A stretch of 64,000 nucleotides of DNA from Burkholderia sp. Nafp2/4-1b (GTDB lineage: Bacteria; Pseudomonadota; Gammaproteobacteria; Burkholderiales; Burkholderiaceae). The stretch spans positions 124,001 to 188,000 of the forward strand of contig NZ_ML058606.1 in assembly GCF_003635165.1 (NCBI RefSeq). Direction: 5' to 3'. The first letter of the stretch is position 1, and each line of letters begins with the position of its first letter. This document shows, in pieces, positions 36,432 through 45,413 of this stretch. The notes below the pieces were generated by a model. It was not told the DNA's origin and made no database searches. It was given only the letters and a program-made list of their open reading frames with translations. The position numbers and the translations under genes were made by a program.

Positions 36432-37682
36432 TTACTTCGAGATGTACCAGAGCGCGTCGGTGCTGACGCGTGCGGCCGGCTTCGTCGCGGCCGGGGTCTG
36501 AGACGTCTGAGGCGTCTGTGGCGTCGCAACGGCCGGCGGCGTATTCGACGTCACCGCGGTGGGCCACGTTGCCGGCGCGGTCGATGCCGTCGAGGCATTC
36601 GACGTGCTCGAGGTCGCTGCCGAACCCGACGTCGATGCCGTGTCGATATACCAGAGCGCATCGGACGATGCGGTGCGCTTGGCCGACGCATTCGCCGCCG
36701 GTTGTTTCGTTGCGGGCGCCGTGGCCGCGGCTGCCGCCGTCGCGCCCGAACGCGACGTTCCCGCTGCCGCTCCAGCGCCTGCCTGCGCGCTCGTCCCGGC
36801 GCCGCCTCGCTGCGCGCGCGCTTCGAACGGCCCGAGCTGGAAGATCAACGTTTGCGCGGGACGCGTCAGAACGGCATACGGGAATTGCAGCTCCCATGAC
36901 ATCAGCACGCGCCCCGACGACGTTTCGGTGAAGATCGCCGGCACGTGCTTCATGTCGCTGAACTGCACGTAGATCCGCGCGCCATCGTCGAACACCTGGG
37001 TCGGCTTGGCCTGGTCGGCGCCGGTGACGGTCCAGCCGAAGTTGTACGTGCCGGCCGGCCCGGCGGGCCCGCCTTGCGGTTGCGGCGGCGGCGCGGCGGG
37101 TGCGAGCGTGCGCGCCCGCGCGACCGGCGGCGCCGACACGCTCAGGCTCGCGAACGGGTTGTACGCCTGCGCCTGCTGCGGCGGCGTGAAGGAGGGCGGA
37201 AGGATGGGCATGGGAGTATCCGGCGAATCCGGCATGGTCCGGATTGCATCATAGACCTTGCGGGCATACGCGAGGCGCTTGTCGGGCGACGCGGCGTTGT
37301 ACGCGCCGATCGCGTTCCAGTTGGCGCCCAGCTGGCGGATGTTCTGCGACAGGATCCACGCGCCGACGTACGCGTTGGTGCATGCATCGAACAGGCTTTC
37401 CCGTGTGATGCCTTCGCGTGCGAGCGTCGGCAGCCAGGTGCTGTTGATCTGCATCAGGCCGATGTCGACGGTGCCGTTCGTGTTGGTGTTGACGGCGTTC
37501 GGATTCATCCCCGACTCGACTTGCGCGATGCCGCGCAGCAGGCTCACGCTCACCTTCTGGAACGTGGCCGCGTCGTCGAGGCAGTCGGCCCGCGCGAACC
37601 CGTGCAGCGCGCACGACAGTGCGATCGTCGCGGCGATTTTCGGCGTGGCGTGGCTGATCGAACGGGCAGTCTGACGCGGCAT
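36432..37682 (-). CDS. Lytic transglycosylase (VirB1/IagB-like) fused to a VirB9/TrbG-like domain
   Basis: 416 residues. Signal peptide to about 32; SLT transglycosylase domain about 33-150 with catalytic Glu56 (GIAQVESGMNP), GLMQINSTWLP and IGAYNAAS. A Pro-rich linker follows, then a VirB9/CagX-type beta segment about 212-285 (YNFGWTVTGADQAKPTQVFDDG, IYVQFSDMKHVPAIF). A low-complexity Ala/Thr/Ser/Pro tail carries DALWYI twice (341-346 and the C-terminal 409-414). It would cut glycan strands in the periplasm, as the specialised transglycosylases of type III/IV secretion do. No secretion genes adjoin, so its partner apparatus is unknown. The combination is unusual. Confidence 0.8.
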   Translation of the reverse strand: MPRQTARSISHATPKIAATIALSCALHGFARADCLDDAATFQKVSVSLLRGIAQVESGMNPNAVNTNTNGTVDIGLMQINSTWLPTLAREGITRESLFDACTNAYVGAWILSQNIRQLGANWNAIGAYNAASPDKRLAYARKVYDAIRTMPDSPDTPMPILPPSFTPPQQAQAYNPFASLSVSAPPVARARTLAPAAPPPQPQGGPAGPAGTYNFGWTVTGADQAKPTQVFDDGARIYVQFSDMKHVPAIFTETSSGRVLMSWELQFPYAVLTRPAQTLIFQLGPFEARAQRGGAGTSAQAGAGAAAGTSRSGATAAAAATAPATKQPAANASAKRTASSDALWYIDTASTSGSAATSSTSNASTASTAPATWPTAVTSNTPPAVATPQTPQTSQTPAATKPAARVSTDALWYISK

Positions 37683-38052
37683 GGCAGGATGGGGCGGAAT
37701 CCGGGCGCCCGGTGCAAGGAAATTACGCAGACGCGAAGTGTGCCATAGCGCGCGGTCAAATGGCTCGCGTCAAGCTTTCCTTTGCATTTGCCGGCGCGTT
37801 TACGGCCGATTTTCGGGGTTTTTTGGGGCGCGGGCAGCGCTGTACGGCGCAATGAAATCGGTAAAAAGGCCGCAATTGCGCGCAGGCCGGCGGGCGGCTG
37901 CTATCGCAATCCTGACGCAACGCGTCAGTTGCGCCGCAAATACGGTATTGAATAGCGCGGCGATTCGGACGGAAAACGGCGAGGGCGCTTTGGAGGGCAG
38001 ATTGGAAATGTACACGGCGGCCGTAGCCGCCGTGTCGCTGCAATCGCAACAT
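37683..38052. other. Intergenic region with a 10-bp inverted repeat
   Basis: Between the transglycosylase start and the tandem repeat behind the porin. No supported gene. ACACGGCGGC-CGTA-GCCGCCGTGT (38012-38035) is a strong hairpin without a T-run; it may stabilise or end the porin transcript, which runs leftward into it. Confidence 0.45.
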
Positions 38053-38115
38053 GCGATCCGCGATCCGCGATCCGCGGTCAGCGGTCAGCGATCAGCGATC
38101 AGCAATCGGCGATCC
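38053..38115. repeat. Heptamer tandem repeat, nine copies
   Basis: Nine directly adjacent 7-bp units: GCGATCC three times, GCGGTCA twice, GCGATCA twice, GCAATCG, then GCGATCC. The pattern of paired variants suggests stepwise slippage duplication. It begins 54 bases beyond the porin stop, in the 3' untranslated region. Confidence 0.9.
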
Positions 38116-38169
38116 GATTCCATCGACCCGCCGACCGCGCGCCACCTAACGCAGCCGGCCGCTCGTCGA

Positions 38170-39330
38170 TCAGAAGCGGTGACGCAGCCCGAGATTGACC
38201 ATCGTCTGCGAGCTCGTGCCCGCATAGCCGTACGACCCGATCGATGCCTGCGCGGCCATCGACCCGCCGTTGCCGTCGCCGGTCTGGCCGCTCGCGTGCT
38301 GATATGCAGCGGTCAGATACACGTCGGTGCGCTTCGACAGCGTGTAGTCCGCGCCGGCCGATACCTGGTGATAGGTCGCCGACGTATCGCCGCCCGAGCG
38401 CGTATAGCTGTAGCCGACGCCGACGAGCAGCGCATTGGTCGCCTGGTAGTTCACGAAGCCTTGCCCGGTGTTGTAGTGTTCGTTCGAGTTGAACACCGAG
38501 CTCGCGTCGCGGCGGTACTGCGCGTTGCTGTAGCCGACGCCGAACGTGAACGGCCCGGCGACGTACTGACCGGCGACGCGCGCGATGCCGATCGAATGCG
38601 CGCTCGCATAGCCGTTGTTGATCGGGCCGTCGAAGGTGCCATCCGACGAGCTGGTCCAGCCGTTGCGCAGCCCGTTCGACGCCGGGCTGTTGGTCGCGTG
38701 GAAGTAGCCGCCCGCGACGCTGAACGGCCCGTTGTTGTACGACACGGCGGCCGAATACGACTGCGCGGCGCCGGTGCTGCCGGCGATCCCGCCGAACGAG
38801 TACATCGCCGAGAACTGCAGGCCCGAATAGACGGCCGACGTGTACTTCACCGCGTTGTCGACGCGGAAGCTGTTGTCGTAGTTGTCGACGTCGCCCGGCG
38901 TCGCGAACACGCTCCCCAGATAGTTGTCGGCGGTGATGCCTTGCACGAGGTCGACGAGCGGATCGTACTGGCGGCCGAACGTCAGCGTGCCGTAACGGTC
39001 GCTGGACAGCCCGACGAACGCCTGCCGGCCGAACAGGCGGCCGCCCTGGCCCTGGCGGCCGTTGCTCGGGTCGAAGCCGTTCTCGAGCTGGAACAGCGCC
39101 TTCAGCCCGCCGCCGAGATCCTCGGTGCCTTTCACACCCCAGCGGCTGCCGGCGAGGTTGCCCGCGCTGCTGTTGCCGAGCATCCACGCGTTGTCCTTGC
39201 CCTGTGCATGATTCACGTACGTGATCGACGTGTCGACCACGCCGTACAGCGTGACGCTCGACTGCGCGTGCGCCGCGGGCATCGCCGCGAACCACGCGAG
39301 CGAAATCAGCGAGAGGGTCGTGCGTTTCAT
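38170..39330 (-). CDS. Gram-negative porin (OmpC/Omp38-like)
   Basis: 386 residues: signal peptide (MKRTTLSLISLAWFAAMPAAHA, cleavage before QSSVTLYG), then the standard beta-proteobacterial trimeric porin pattern: SSVTLYGVVDTSITYVNH at the start, GSRWGVKGTEDLGGGLKA, RLFGRQAFVGLSSDRYGTLTFGRQY, and a C-terminal strand ending in Phe (LGLRHRF). Forms a 16-strand outer-membrane channel for small solutes. Single gene with an AT-richer upstream region (39400-39540) that probably contains its promoter. Confidence 0.95.
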   Translation of the reverse strand: MKRTTLSLISLAWFAAMPAAHAQSSVTLYGVVDTSITYVNHAQGKDNAWMLGNSSAGNLAGSRWGVKGTEDLGGGLKALFQLENGFDPSNGRQGQGGRLFGRQAFVGLSSDRYGTLTFGRQYDPLVDLVQGITADNYLGSVFATPGDVDNYDNSFRVDNAVKYTSAVYSGLQFSAMYSFGGIAGSTGAAQSYSAAVSYNNGPFSVAGGYFHATNSPASNGLRNGWTSSSDGTFDGPINNGYASAHSIGIARVAGQYVAGPFTFGVGYSNAQYRRDASSVFNSNEHYNTGQGFVNYQATNALLVGVGYSYTRSGGDTSATYHQVSAGADYTLSKRTDVYLTAAYQHASGQTGDGNGGSMAAQASIGSYGYAGTSSQTMVNLGLRHRF

Positions 39331-39885
39331 GTCATCTCCTTGCGTATTGGCTGTATTGGCTTGCTTGAATCGGAATGGCAGGAGACTACCGAGCCGCCGT
39401 CGAACGGCAAAAATGAAATTCTTCGATGTGACCTAAAGCAGACAGGCGCATGCTGCGGCAAGGTCCATTGAGAGATTCGAATTATTGAGAATCGCGCAGC
39501 AATCGATTTGAATTTTGAGATTGCGGGAGGCGCGCATTGCCGGATTCGTGATAATTCCACGCGGTTTTCCGTCGAAATTCGATGACGACACCTTCATCGT
39601 CGATTCATCAATGGACTATTTAACGGATTGAATCGCGCGATGTGGCGCGACTGTGGTATTGCGCGCGTCGCGCGGGTGTCGTGCGTGTCGTCTATCGTCT
39701 ATCGACGACTGAGCGCCGCCGAGGTCACGATGCACCGATATCGCAGCGGCCGCGAGCGCGCAGCACGTGACGGCGATCGCGCGGCGCCGGCCGCGCGACC
39801 GCCGCACCGTCAGCAGCGCTCGGCATTGAGTGCGAGAATGCGGGCTCCGGCCGGCGCGCGCCGCGCCGCTCATCAGGGAATCCGC
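39331..39885. other. Intergenic region between divergent porin and flavin reductase genes
   Basis: 555 bases. The part 39400-39560 is clearly AT-richer than its surroundings and probably carries promoters in both directions; GAGATTCGAATTATTGAGAATCGCG and a nearby imperfect copy (GATTTGAATTTTGAGATTGCG, 39503-39523) could be a regulator site. The open frame reading into the flavin reductase gene from 39628 is Arg-rich and not coding-like. Confidence 0.45.
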
Positions 39886-40479
39886 ATGGACAGTCATATC
39901 GCTCCGGTCGAGCTGAAGAAAGCCTACCGTCTCCTCAACCACGGCCCGACCGTGCTGGTGTCGGCCCGCCATGACGGCGTCGACAACGTGATGGCTGCGG
40001 CGTGGGCCTGCGCACTCGATTTCCTGCCGCCGAAGTTGACGGTCGTGCTCGACAAGTCCGCGAAGACGCGCGAGCTCGTCGAGCGCAGCGGGTCGTTCGT
40101 GATCCAGGTGCCGACGGCCGCCCAACTGCAGCTCACGCATGCGGTCGGCAGCCACAGCTTGGCCGACCGGCCCGACAAGCTGCGCGACGCGGGCGTCACG
40201 TTGTTCGAGTTCGACGGTCATGACGTGCCGTTCGTTGCCGGCTGCTCGGGCTGGCTCGCGTGCAAGCTGATTCCGGAGCCGCACAACCAGCAGACCTATG
40301 ACCTGTTCATCGGCGAAGTGGTCGGCGCATGGTCCGACACGCGGGTGTTCCGCGACGGTCACTGGTATTTCGAATCGGCCGATCCGGCGCTGCGCAGCCT
40401 GCACTACATCGCGGGCGGCAACTTCTATGCGATCGGCGAATCGCTGCACGTCGATCCGGGCCAGCCGGATCCGCAGTAA
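39886..40479 (+). CDS. Flavin reductase-like FMN-binding protein (DIM6/NTAB type)
   Basis: 197 residues starting MDSHIAPVELKKAYRLLNHGP. The flavin-reductase split-barrel pattern includes TVLVSARHDGVDNVMAAAWACALDFLPPKLTVVL, the RELVERSGSFVIQVPT strand and CKLIPEPHNQQTYDLFIGEVVGAW. Binds FMN and reduces it or an electron partner. The ATG at 39886 has AGGGAA 8-13 bases upstream. Its 3' end overlaps the frameshifted end of the convergent LysR gene. Confidence 0.85.
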   Translation: MDSHIAPVELKKAYRLLNHGPTVLVSARHDGVDNVMAAAWACALDFLPPKLTVVLDKSAKTRELVERSGSFVIQVPTAAQLQLTHAVGSHSLADRPDKLRDAGVTLFEFDGHDVPFVAGCSGWLACKLIPEPHNQQTYDLFIGEVVGAWSDTRVFRDGHWYFESADPALRSLHYIAGGNFYAIGESLHVDPGQPDPQ

Positions 40480-41417
40480 GGGCAGCGCCGGCCACCGGCC
40501 TGCCATTCCAGCGCGCGGCTCACGCGCGCTTTTTCAATTCCGCGAGCATCAGGTCGGCGAACGCCTGCGCGACGCGCGGCAACGTGCGCCCGCGCTTCGC
40601 GACGAGCGCGATCGGCCGCACGAATGCCGGGATCGTCGATCGGCTTCACGACGAGCTCGGGTTCGGCGCGCACCTCGCGCGCGGTTGCCGGCAGGATCGT
40701 CACGCCGAGCCCGCCGCGCACCATCGCGACGGCCGTCATCATGTAGGTCGGTTCGCACGCGATGTCCGGGGTGCAGCCGGCTGCCTCGAGCGCGGCATCG
40801 ACGACGCTGCGCACGCTCGTGCCCTGCGCGGTCAGCACGAGCGGCACGGCGGCGACGTCCGCGGTGCGCACGCGCCGCTTGCGTGCAAGCGGATGATCCT
40901 TCGGGCACACGGCGACGAGCCGGTCGGCGCCCGCATACAGCACGTCCAGCGACGCGTCGAACGCATCGCCGCCGGTCAGCCCGAGATCGGCTTCCTCGTT
41001 GCGCACCAGCGCGGTGACGAGGCTCGCGACGCCGTCGCGAATGTCGAAGCCCGCGCGCGGCACGTCGCGCCGGAACGACTGGATCAGCTCCGGCAGCACG
41101 CTCGATGCGAAGGTCGGCAGGCACGCGAGCCGCACCGTGCCGCTCGTGCCTTCGCCGAGCGCACGCGCATCGCGCAGCACGCGCTCCATGTCGTCGAGCG
41201 AGCGCTGCAGCAACGGCAGCAGTTCGCGCCCGGTCTGCGTGAGCGCGACGCTTCGGCTGTTGCGGTCGAACAGCCGCGCGCCGACGATTTCCTCGAGCCG
41301 CCGGATCTGCACGGTCAGCGCCGGCTGCGACAGATGCAGCCGCGCGGCGGCGCGCGTGAAGTTGCCGGCGTGCGCGACGGTGACGAATGCGCGGATGTCG
41401 CGAAGGTTCAGATCCAT
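40425..41417 (-). CDS. LysR-family transcriptional regulator with late frameshift
   Basis: As sequenced, 330 residues. N-terminal winged helix typical of LysR (MDLNLRDIRAFVTVAHAGNFTRAA, QPALTVQIRRLEEIVGARLFDR), then a substrate-binding domain (VLPELIQSF, VRGGLGVTILPA). After VVKPIDDP (about 40630) the sequence turns Arg-rich. One base fewer in the GGG at 40629-40631 restores a normal end (AFVRPIALVAKRGRTLPRVAQ ... LAELKKRA) with a stop at 40520. The last 27 or so residues are therefore out of frame. It is divergent from the CitMHS transporter 97 bases away, which it probably regulates. Confidence 0.85.
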   Translation of the reverse strand: MDLNLRDIRAFVTVAHAGNFTRAAARLHLSQPALTVQIRRLEEIVGARLFDRNSRSVALTQTGRELLPLLQRSLDDMERVLRDARALGEGTSGTVRLACLPTFASSVLPELIQSFRRDVPRAGFDIRDGVASLVTALVRNEEADLGLTGGDAFDASLDVLYAGADRLVAVCPKDHPLARKRRVRTADVAAVPLVLTAQGTSVRSVVDAALEAAGCTPDIACEPTYMMTAVAMVRGGLGVTILPATAREVRAEPELVVKPIDDPGIRAADRARREARAHVAARRAGVRRPDARGIEKARVSRALEWQAGGRRCPYCGSGWPGSTCSDSPIA

Positions 41418-41514
41418 AACGATTCGTGATTACTGCGATCAAATCATTTCAATTGTGCTATCGCTGCGCCGACCTTACGCTCGACTCCAATAAAAGACAA
41501 GGTAGGAGACACCG

Positions 41515-42813
41515 ATGCTGCCGTTACTCGGGCTGGGCACGATCGTCGTGCTGCTGGCCGCGATTCTGTCCAAACGCATGTCGCCGCTCGTCGCGCTGAT
41601 CGTCGTGCCGATCGCGGCGTCGCTGCTCGGCGGCTTCGGGCTGCATACCAGCAAATTCGTGATCGACGGGTTGAAGGGCCTCGCGCCCGTGGTCGGGATG
41701 TTCGTGTTCGCGATTCTCTATTTCGGGACGATCACCGACGCCGGCACGCTCGATCCGATCATCGACCGCATCCTGCGCGCGGTCGGCACGCGACCCACGC
41801 GGATCGTGATGGGCACGACGTTGCTCGCGCTGCTGATCCACCTCGACGGCTCGGGCGCCGTGTGCTTTCTCGTGACGATTCCCGCGGTGCTGCCGCTGTA
41901 CGACCGGCTGAAGATGGACCGGCGCGTGCTGGCCGCCGCGGTGTCGATGGCCGCCGGGATCAACTTCCTGCCGTGGACGGGGCCGATGATCCGCGCGTCG
42001 GCGTCGTTGCACCTGCCGGTGTCGGCGCTGTTCAATCCGCTGATTCCGGTGCAGGCGATCGGGCTCGTGTTCGTGTTCGGCGTCGCGTACTGGCTCGGCC
42101 GGCGCGAGGAGAAGCGGCTCGGGCTGTCGCGCGACGATGCGTCGATCCCGCTGCCCAAGCGCGAGCTGACCGCCGACGAGCAGGCGCTGCGCCGCCCGCA
42201 TCTGTTCTGGTTCAACCTGGTGCTGACGCTCGTCGTGCTCGGCACGATGGTCGTGATGGGCGAGAAGATCCCGCCCGCGATCATGTTCATGGTCGGGTTG
42301 TGCGTCGCGCTGATGGTGAACTATCCGGACGTCGACATGCAGAGAAAGCGCATCGACGCGCATGCGCGCGCGGCGCTAATGATGGCCGGCATCCTGCTCG
42401 CGGCCGGCGTGTTCACCGGGATCATGCAGGGCAGCGGGATGCTGAAGGCGATGGCGCAGGCGGCTGTCGGCTTCGTGCCGCCGTCGATGGCCGGCCACAT
42501 CCCGGTCGCGCTTGGCCTTGCGTCGATGCCGCTCAGCATGCTGTTCGATCCCGATTCGTTCTACTTCGGCGTGCTGCCGGTGATCGCGGAAGTGGCCGGC
42601 CAGCTCGGCGTTCCGGCCGTGCATGTCGGGCAGGCCGCGTTGCTCGGCCAGATGACGACCGGCTTTCCGGTCAGCCCGCTGACGCCCGCGACGTTCCTCG
42701 TCGTCGGGTTGTGCGGGATCGAGCTGGCCGAGCACCAGAAGTTCACGTTCCCGCTGCTGTTCGGCGCGTCGATCGTGATGACGATCGCGTGCGTCGTGCT
42801 CGGCGTTTTCTGA
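41515..42813 (+). CDS. CitMHS-family citrate/metal-citrate:proton symporter
   Basis: A 432-residue inner-membrane transporter with about 12 hydrophobic segments and the family's conserved acidic/proline loops (FAILYFGTITDAGTLDPIIDRIL, GINFLPWTGPMIRASASLH, MLFDPDSFYFGVLPVI). Family members import citrate complexed with divalent metal in exchange for protons; other tri- or dicarboxylates are possible. The ATG at 41515 has GGTAGGAGA upstream. It starts a three-gene run with AtuA-type genes (39 bases to the next gene) and is divergent from the LysR gene. Confidence 0.88.
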   Translation: MLPLLGLGTIVVLLAAILSKRMSPLVALIVVPIAASLLGGFGLHTSKFVIDGLKGLAPVVGMFVFAILYFGTITDAGTLDPIIDRILRAVGTRPTRIVMGTTLLALLIHLDGSGAVCFLVTIPAVLPLYDRLKMDRRVLAAAVSMAAGINFLPWTGPMIRASASLHLPVSALFNPLIPVQAIGLVFVFGVAYWLGRREEKRLGLSRDDASIPLPKRELTADEQALRRPHLFWFNLVLTLVVLGTMVVMGEKIPPAIMFMVGLCVALMVNYPDVDMQRKRIDAHARAALMMAGILLAAGVFTGIMQGSGMLKAMAQAAVGFVPPSMAGHIPVALGLASMPLSMLFDPDSFYFGVLPVIAEVAGQLGVPAVHVGQAALLGQMTTGFPVSPLTPATFLVVGLCGIELAEHQKFTFPLLFGASIVMTIACVVLGVF

Positions 42814-42852
42814 TTCTTGCCGGCGATGCGCTCGCCGGATGACGGTACGGAC

Positions 42853-44214
42853 ATGACAGCAAAGCCATCACACGAACGGCGCGTGCGCATCGGCGCGGGC
42901 GCGGGCTACTCCGGCGACCGGATCGAGCCTGCGGTCGAACTGGCCGAGCACGGGCAGCTCGACTATCTCGTCTTCGAATGCCTGGCCGAGCGCACGATCG
43001 CGATCGCGCAGCAGGCGCGGCGCAACGATCCGTCGCTCGGCTACGATCCGCTGCTCGACGCGCGCATGCATGCCGTGCTGCCGGTGGCGGCGGCAAAACG
43101 CGTGCGCATCGTGTCGAACATGGGCGCGGCGAACCCGCGCGCGGCCGCGCGGCGCACCGCGCAGATCGCGCAGTCGCTCGGCCTCGCGGGGCTGAAGGTC
43201 GCGGCGGTCGAAGGCGACGACGTGCTCGACGTCGTGCTGCGCGGCGCGTTCCGCTTCGAGGAGTCGGGCGACGAAGTGGCCGCGTATCGCGAGCGCATCG
43301 TGTCCGCGAACGCGTATCTCGGCGCCGCGCCGATCGTCGATGCGCTCGCGGCCGGTGCGGACGTCGTGCTGACCGGGCGCGTTGCCGATCCGTCGCTGTT
43401 CGCCGCGCCGCTGATCCACGCGTTCGGCTGGCGGATGGACGACTGGAACACGCTTGGGGCTGCGACGGTCGTCGGCCATCTGCTCGAATGCGCGGGGCAA
43501 GTGACGGGCGGCTATTTCGCGGATCCCGGCTACAAGGACGTGCCGAATCTCGCGCGGCTCGGTTTTCCGATCGGCGAGGTCGCGGCCGACGGCTCGGTCG
43601 TGATCACCAAGGTGCCGCACGCGGGCGGCCGCGTGAGCGCGGCGACCTGCAAGGAGCAGCTGCTGTATGAGATCCACGATCCGGCGCGCTATCTGCAACC
43701 CGACGTGGTCGCGGATTTCACGCGCGTGGCCGTCACCGAGGAAGCGCCGGACCGCGTGCGCGTGACGGGCGGGTGCGGCACCGAGCGCACCGGGACGCTC
43801 AAGGTGTCGGTCGCGTACGTCGACGGATATATCGGCGAAGGGCAGATCTCGTACGGCGGGCCCGGCGCGCTGGCGCGCGCGCGCCTTGCGCTCGACATCG
43901 TCCGCGAGCGGCTCGCGCTGACCGGCGTGGCCGCGACCGAATTGCGCTTCGACCTGATCGGCGTTGATGCTCTGTACGGCGACGCGACGCCCGCCGTGCG
44001 CGGCGAGCCGGCTGAAGTCCGCGTGCGGGTGGCCGGTCGTGCGGCGAGCGCGGCCGAGGCCGCGCGGATCGGCAACGAAGTCGAGACGCTCTATACGAAC
44101 GGGCCGGCCGGCGGCGGCGGCGCGTTCAAGTCGACGCGCGAGGTGATCGCGGTGCAGTCGGTGCTGCTGCCGCGTGCGGCCGTGACGCCGTCGTTTTCAT
44201 TCGTGGAGGCGTGA
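42853..44214 (+). CDS. AtuA-family protein (DUF1446, acyclic terpene utilisation type)
   Basis: 453 residues, soluble. Segments matching the DUF1446/AtuA family: VRIGAGAGYSGDRIEPAVELAEHG, DYLVFECLAERTIA, RIVSNMGAANPRAA, GADVVLTGRVADPS and HLLECAGQVTGGYFADPGYK. AtuA is needed for citronellol/geraniol breakdown in Pseudomonas, but its reaction is unclear; here its partners (a carboxylate transporter) point to an organic-acid substrate. I chose MTAKPSHER at 42853; an ATG at 42826 and a TTG at 42817 lie upstream. Overlaps the next gene by one base. Confidence 0.85.
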   Translation: MTAKPSHERRVRIGAGAGYSGDRIEPAVELAEHGQLDYLVFECLAERTIAIAQQARRNDPSLGYDPLLDARMHAVLPVAAAKRVRIVSNMGAANPRAAARRTAQIAQSLGLAGLKVAAVEGDDVLDVVLRGAFRFEESGDEVAAYRERIVSANAYLGAAPIVDALAAGADVVLTGRVADPSLFAAPLIHAFGWRMDDWNTLGAATVVGHLLECAGQVTGGYFADPGYKDVPNLARLGFPIGEVAADGSVVITKVPHAGGRVSAATCKEQLLYEIHDPARYLQPDVVADFTRVAVTEEAPDRVRVTGGCGTERTGTLKVSVAYVDGYIGEGQISYGGPGALARARLALDIVRERLALTGVAATELRFDLIGVDALYGDATPAVRGEPAEVRVRVAGRAASAAEAARIGNEVETLYTNGPAGGGGAFKSTREVIAVQSVLLPRAAVTPSFSFVEA

Positions 44215-44525
44215 TGCAACTGCGTGAACTGGCGCATGCGCGCACCGGCGACAAGGGCAATACGCTGAACGTGTCGGTCATCTGCCGCGATCCGCGGCAC
44301 TACGAACACCTGCGCGCGCATCTCGATGCGCCGGCGGTGAAGGCGTGGCTGGCGGGCATCGTGCACGGCGACGTCGTGCGCTACGAGCTGCCGGCGCTGG
44401 CCGCGTTCAACTTCGTGCTGCGCGATGCGCTCGGCGGCGGCGTCACGCGCTCGCTCGCGCTCGATGCGCACGGCAAGTCGGTCAGCTCGGCGCTGCTGGC
44501 GATCGACGTGCCCGACCCGGCGTGA
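44214..44525 (+). CDS. Small AtuA-associated protein
   Basis: 103 residues; ATG overlaps the stop of the AtuA gene (TGATG), so translation is coupled. LRELAHARTGDKGNTLNVSVICRDP is the recognisable start of the small domain that occurs either as the C-terminus of longer AtuA proteins or as a separate subunit. It probably forms a complex with the upstream protein. Reaction unknown. Confidence 0.85.
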   Translation: MQLRELAHARTGDKGNTLNVSVICRDPRHYEHLRAHLDAPAVKAWLAGIVHGDVVRYELPALAAFNFVLRDALGGGVTRSLALDAHGKSVSSALLAIDVPDPA

Positions 44526-44580
44526 CGACGTGGCCTCGTGCGCTGCCGCTCCGGACGCGCGCTCATGGCCACGTTCTCGC

Positions 44581-45402
44581 TCACGGAATCAGCAGCTCAC
44601 GGCGCCCGTCCGCGTGCTCGATGCGCTCGCCCGCGATGTGCAGCCGCTGATCCGAACGATAGTCGTAGACCGCGCGCGACGCGGCGACCTGGTCGAGATC
44701 GAGTGCGACCGTGTGGCGCGATTCGCCGTTGCCGGCTTCGAAGATCAGGTTGCCGAACGGATCGGCCGCGAGGCTGCCGCCCGCGAACACGACGCCGTGC
44801 GTGCCACTGCCGACGCGGTTCGCGACGACCGCGAACACCTGGTTTTCCATCGCGCGCGCCGACACCGACGTGCGGTGCACCGGACGGTACGGTTCCATGT
44901 TGCCGTCGGTGACGAGGATCAACTCCGCGCCGAGCGCCGCGAGCGCGCGGCCGCTTTCCGGGAACTCGCTGTCGTAGCAGATCAGCAGGCCGATCCGCAC
45001 GCCGCGCCATTCGACCGTCGCGTAGCGATCGCCGGGCAGTACGACGCCACGCTCGGACACCCACAGATGCGTCTTGCGATAGCGCAGCGCGATGCCGTCC
45101 GGCGTGACGAACACGGTCGTGTTGTAGAAGCGGCCGCCATCGTTCTCGATCAGTCCGACCGCCACGGCCACATTGCGCGCGCGGGCGGCCGCGATCACCG
45201 CGCCGACGCTCGGGCCGTCGAGCGGCTCGGCCACGCGCTCGAGCTCGGACGCGTCGAGAAAGCCGGTGAGCTGCACCTCGGGAAACATCACGATGTCGGT
45301 GCCGGGCGCGCAGGTCGCGATGGCGTCGAGCGTGCGTTGCAGGTTGTACGGCGTGTCGCCGTCGCGACCGGCGAGCTGGATGATGTCGAGCTTCAGTTTC
45401 AT
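44581..45402 (-). CDS. Carbon-nitrogen hydrolase (nitrilase superfamily)
   Basis: A 273-residue amidohydrolase with the complete Glu-Lys-Cys triad: Glu42 in IVMFPEVQLTGF, Lys110 in YRKTHLWV, Cys142 in GLLICYDSEFPE. The family hydrolyses amides, carbamoyl groups or nitriles; the branch cannot be fixed from sequence. The C-terminal part (AGGSLAADPFGNLIFEAG) is typical. Convergent with the AtuA run; whether they share a pathway is not shown. Confidence 0.9.
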   Translation of the reverse strand: MKLKLDIIQLAGRDGDTPYNLQRTLDAIATCAPGTDIVMFPEVQLTGFLDASELERVAEPLDGPSVGAVIAAARARNVAVAVGLIENDGGRFYNTTVFVTPDGIALRYRKTHLWVSERGVVLPGDRYATVEWRGVRIGLLICYDSEFPESGRALAALGAELILVTDGNMEPYRPVHRTSVSARAMENQVFAVVANRVGSGTHGVVFAGGSLAADPFGNLIFEAGNGESRHTVALDLDQVAASRAVYDYRSDQRLHIAGERIEHADGRRELLIP

Positions 45403-45413
45403 GGGCGGAGTCG

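Noticed and set aside
38053-38115. CRISPR-like array
   Set aside because: The 7-bp units are contiguous without spacers; it is a simple tandem repeat. No CRISPR array or cas gene was seen in the window.
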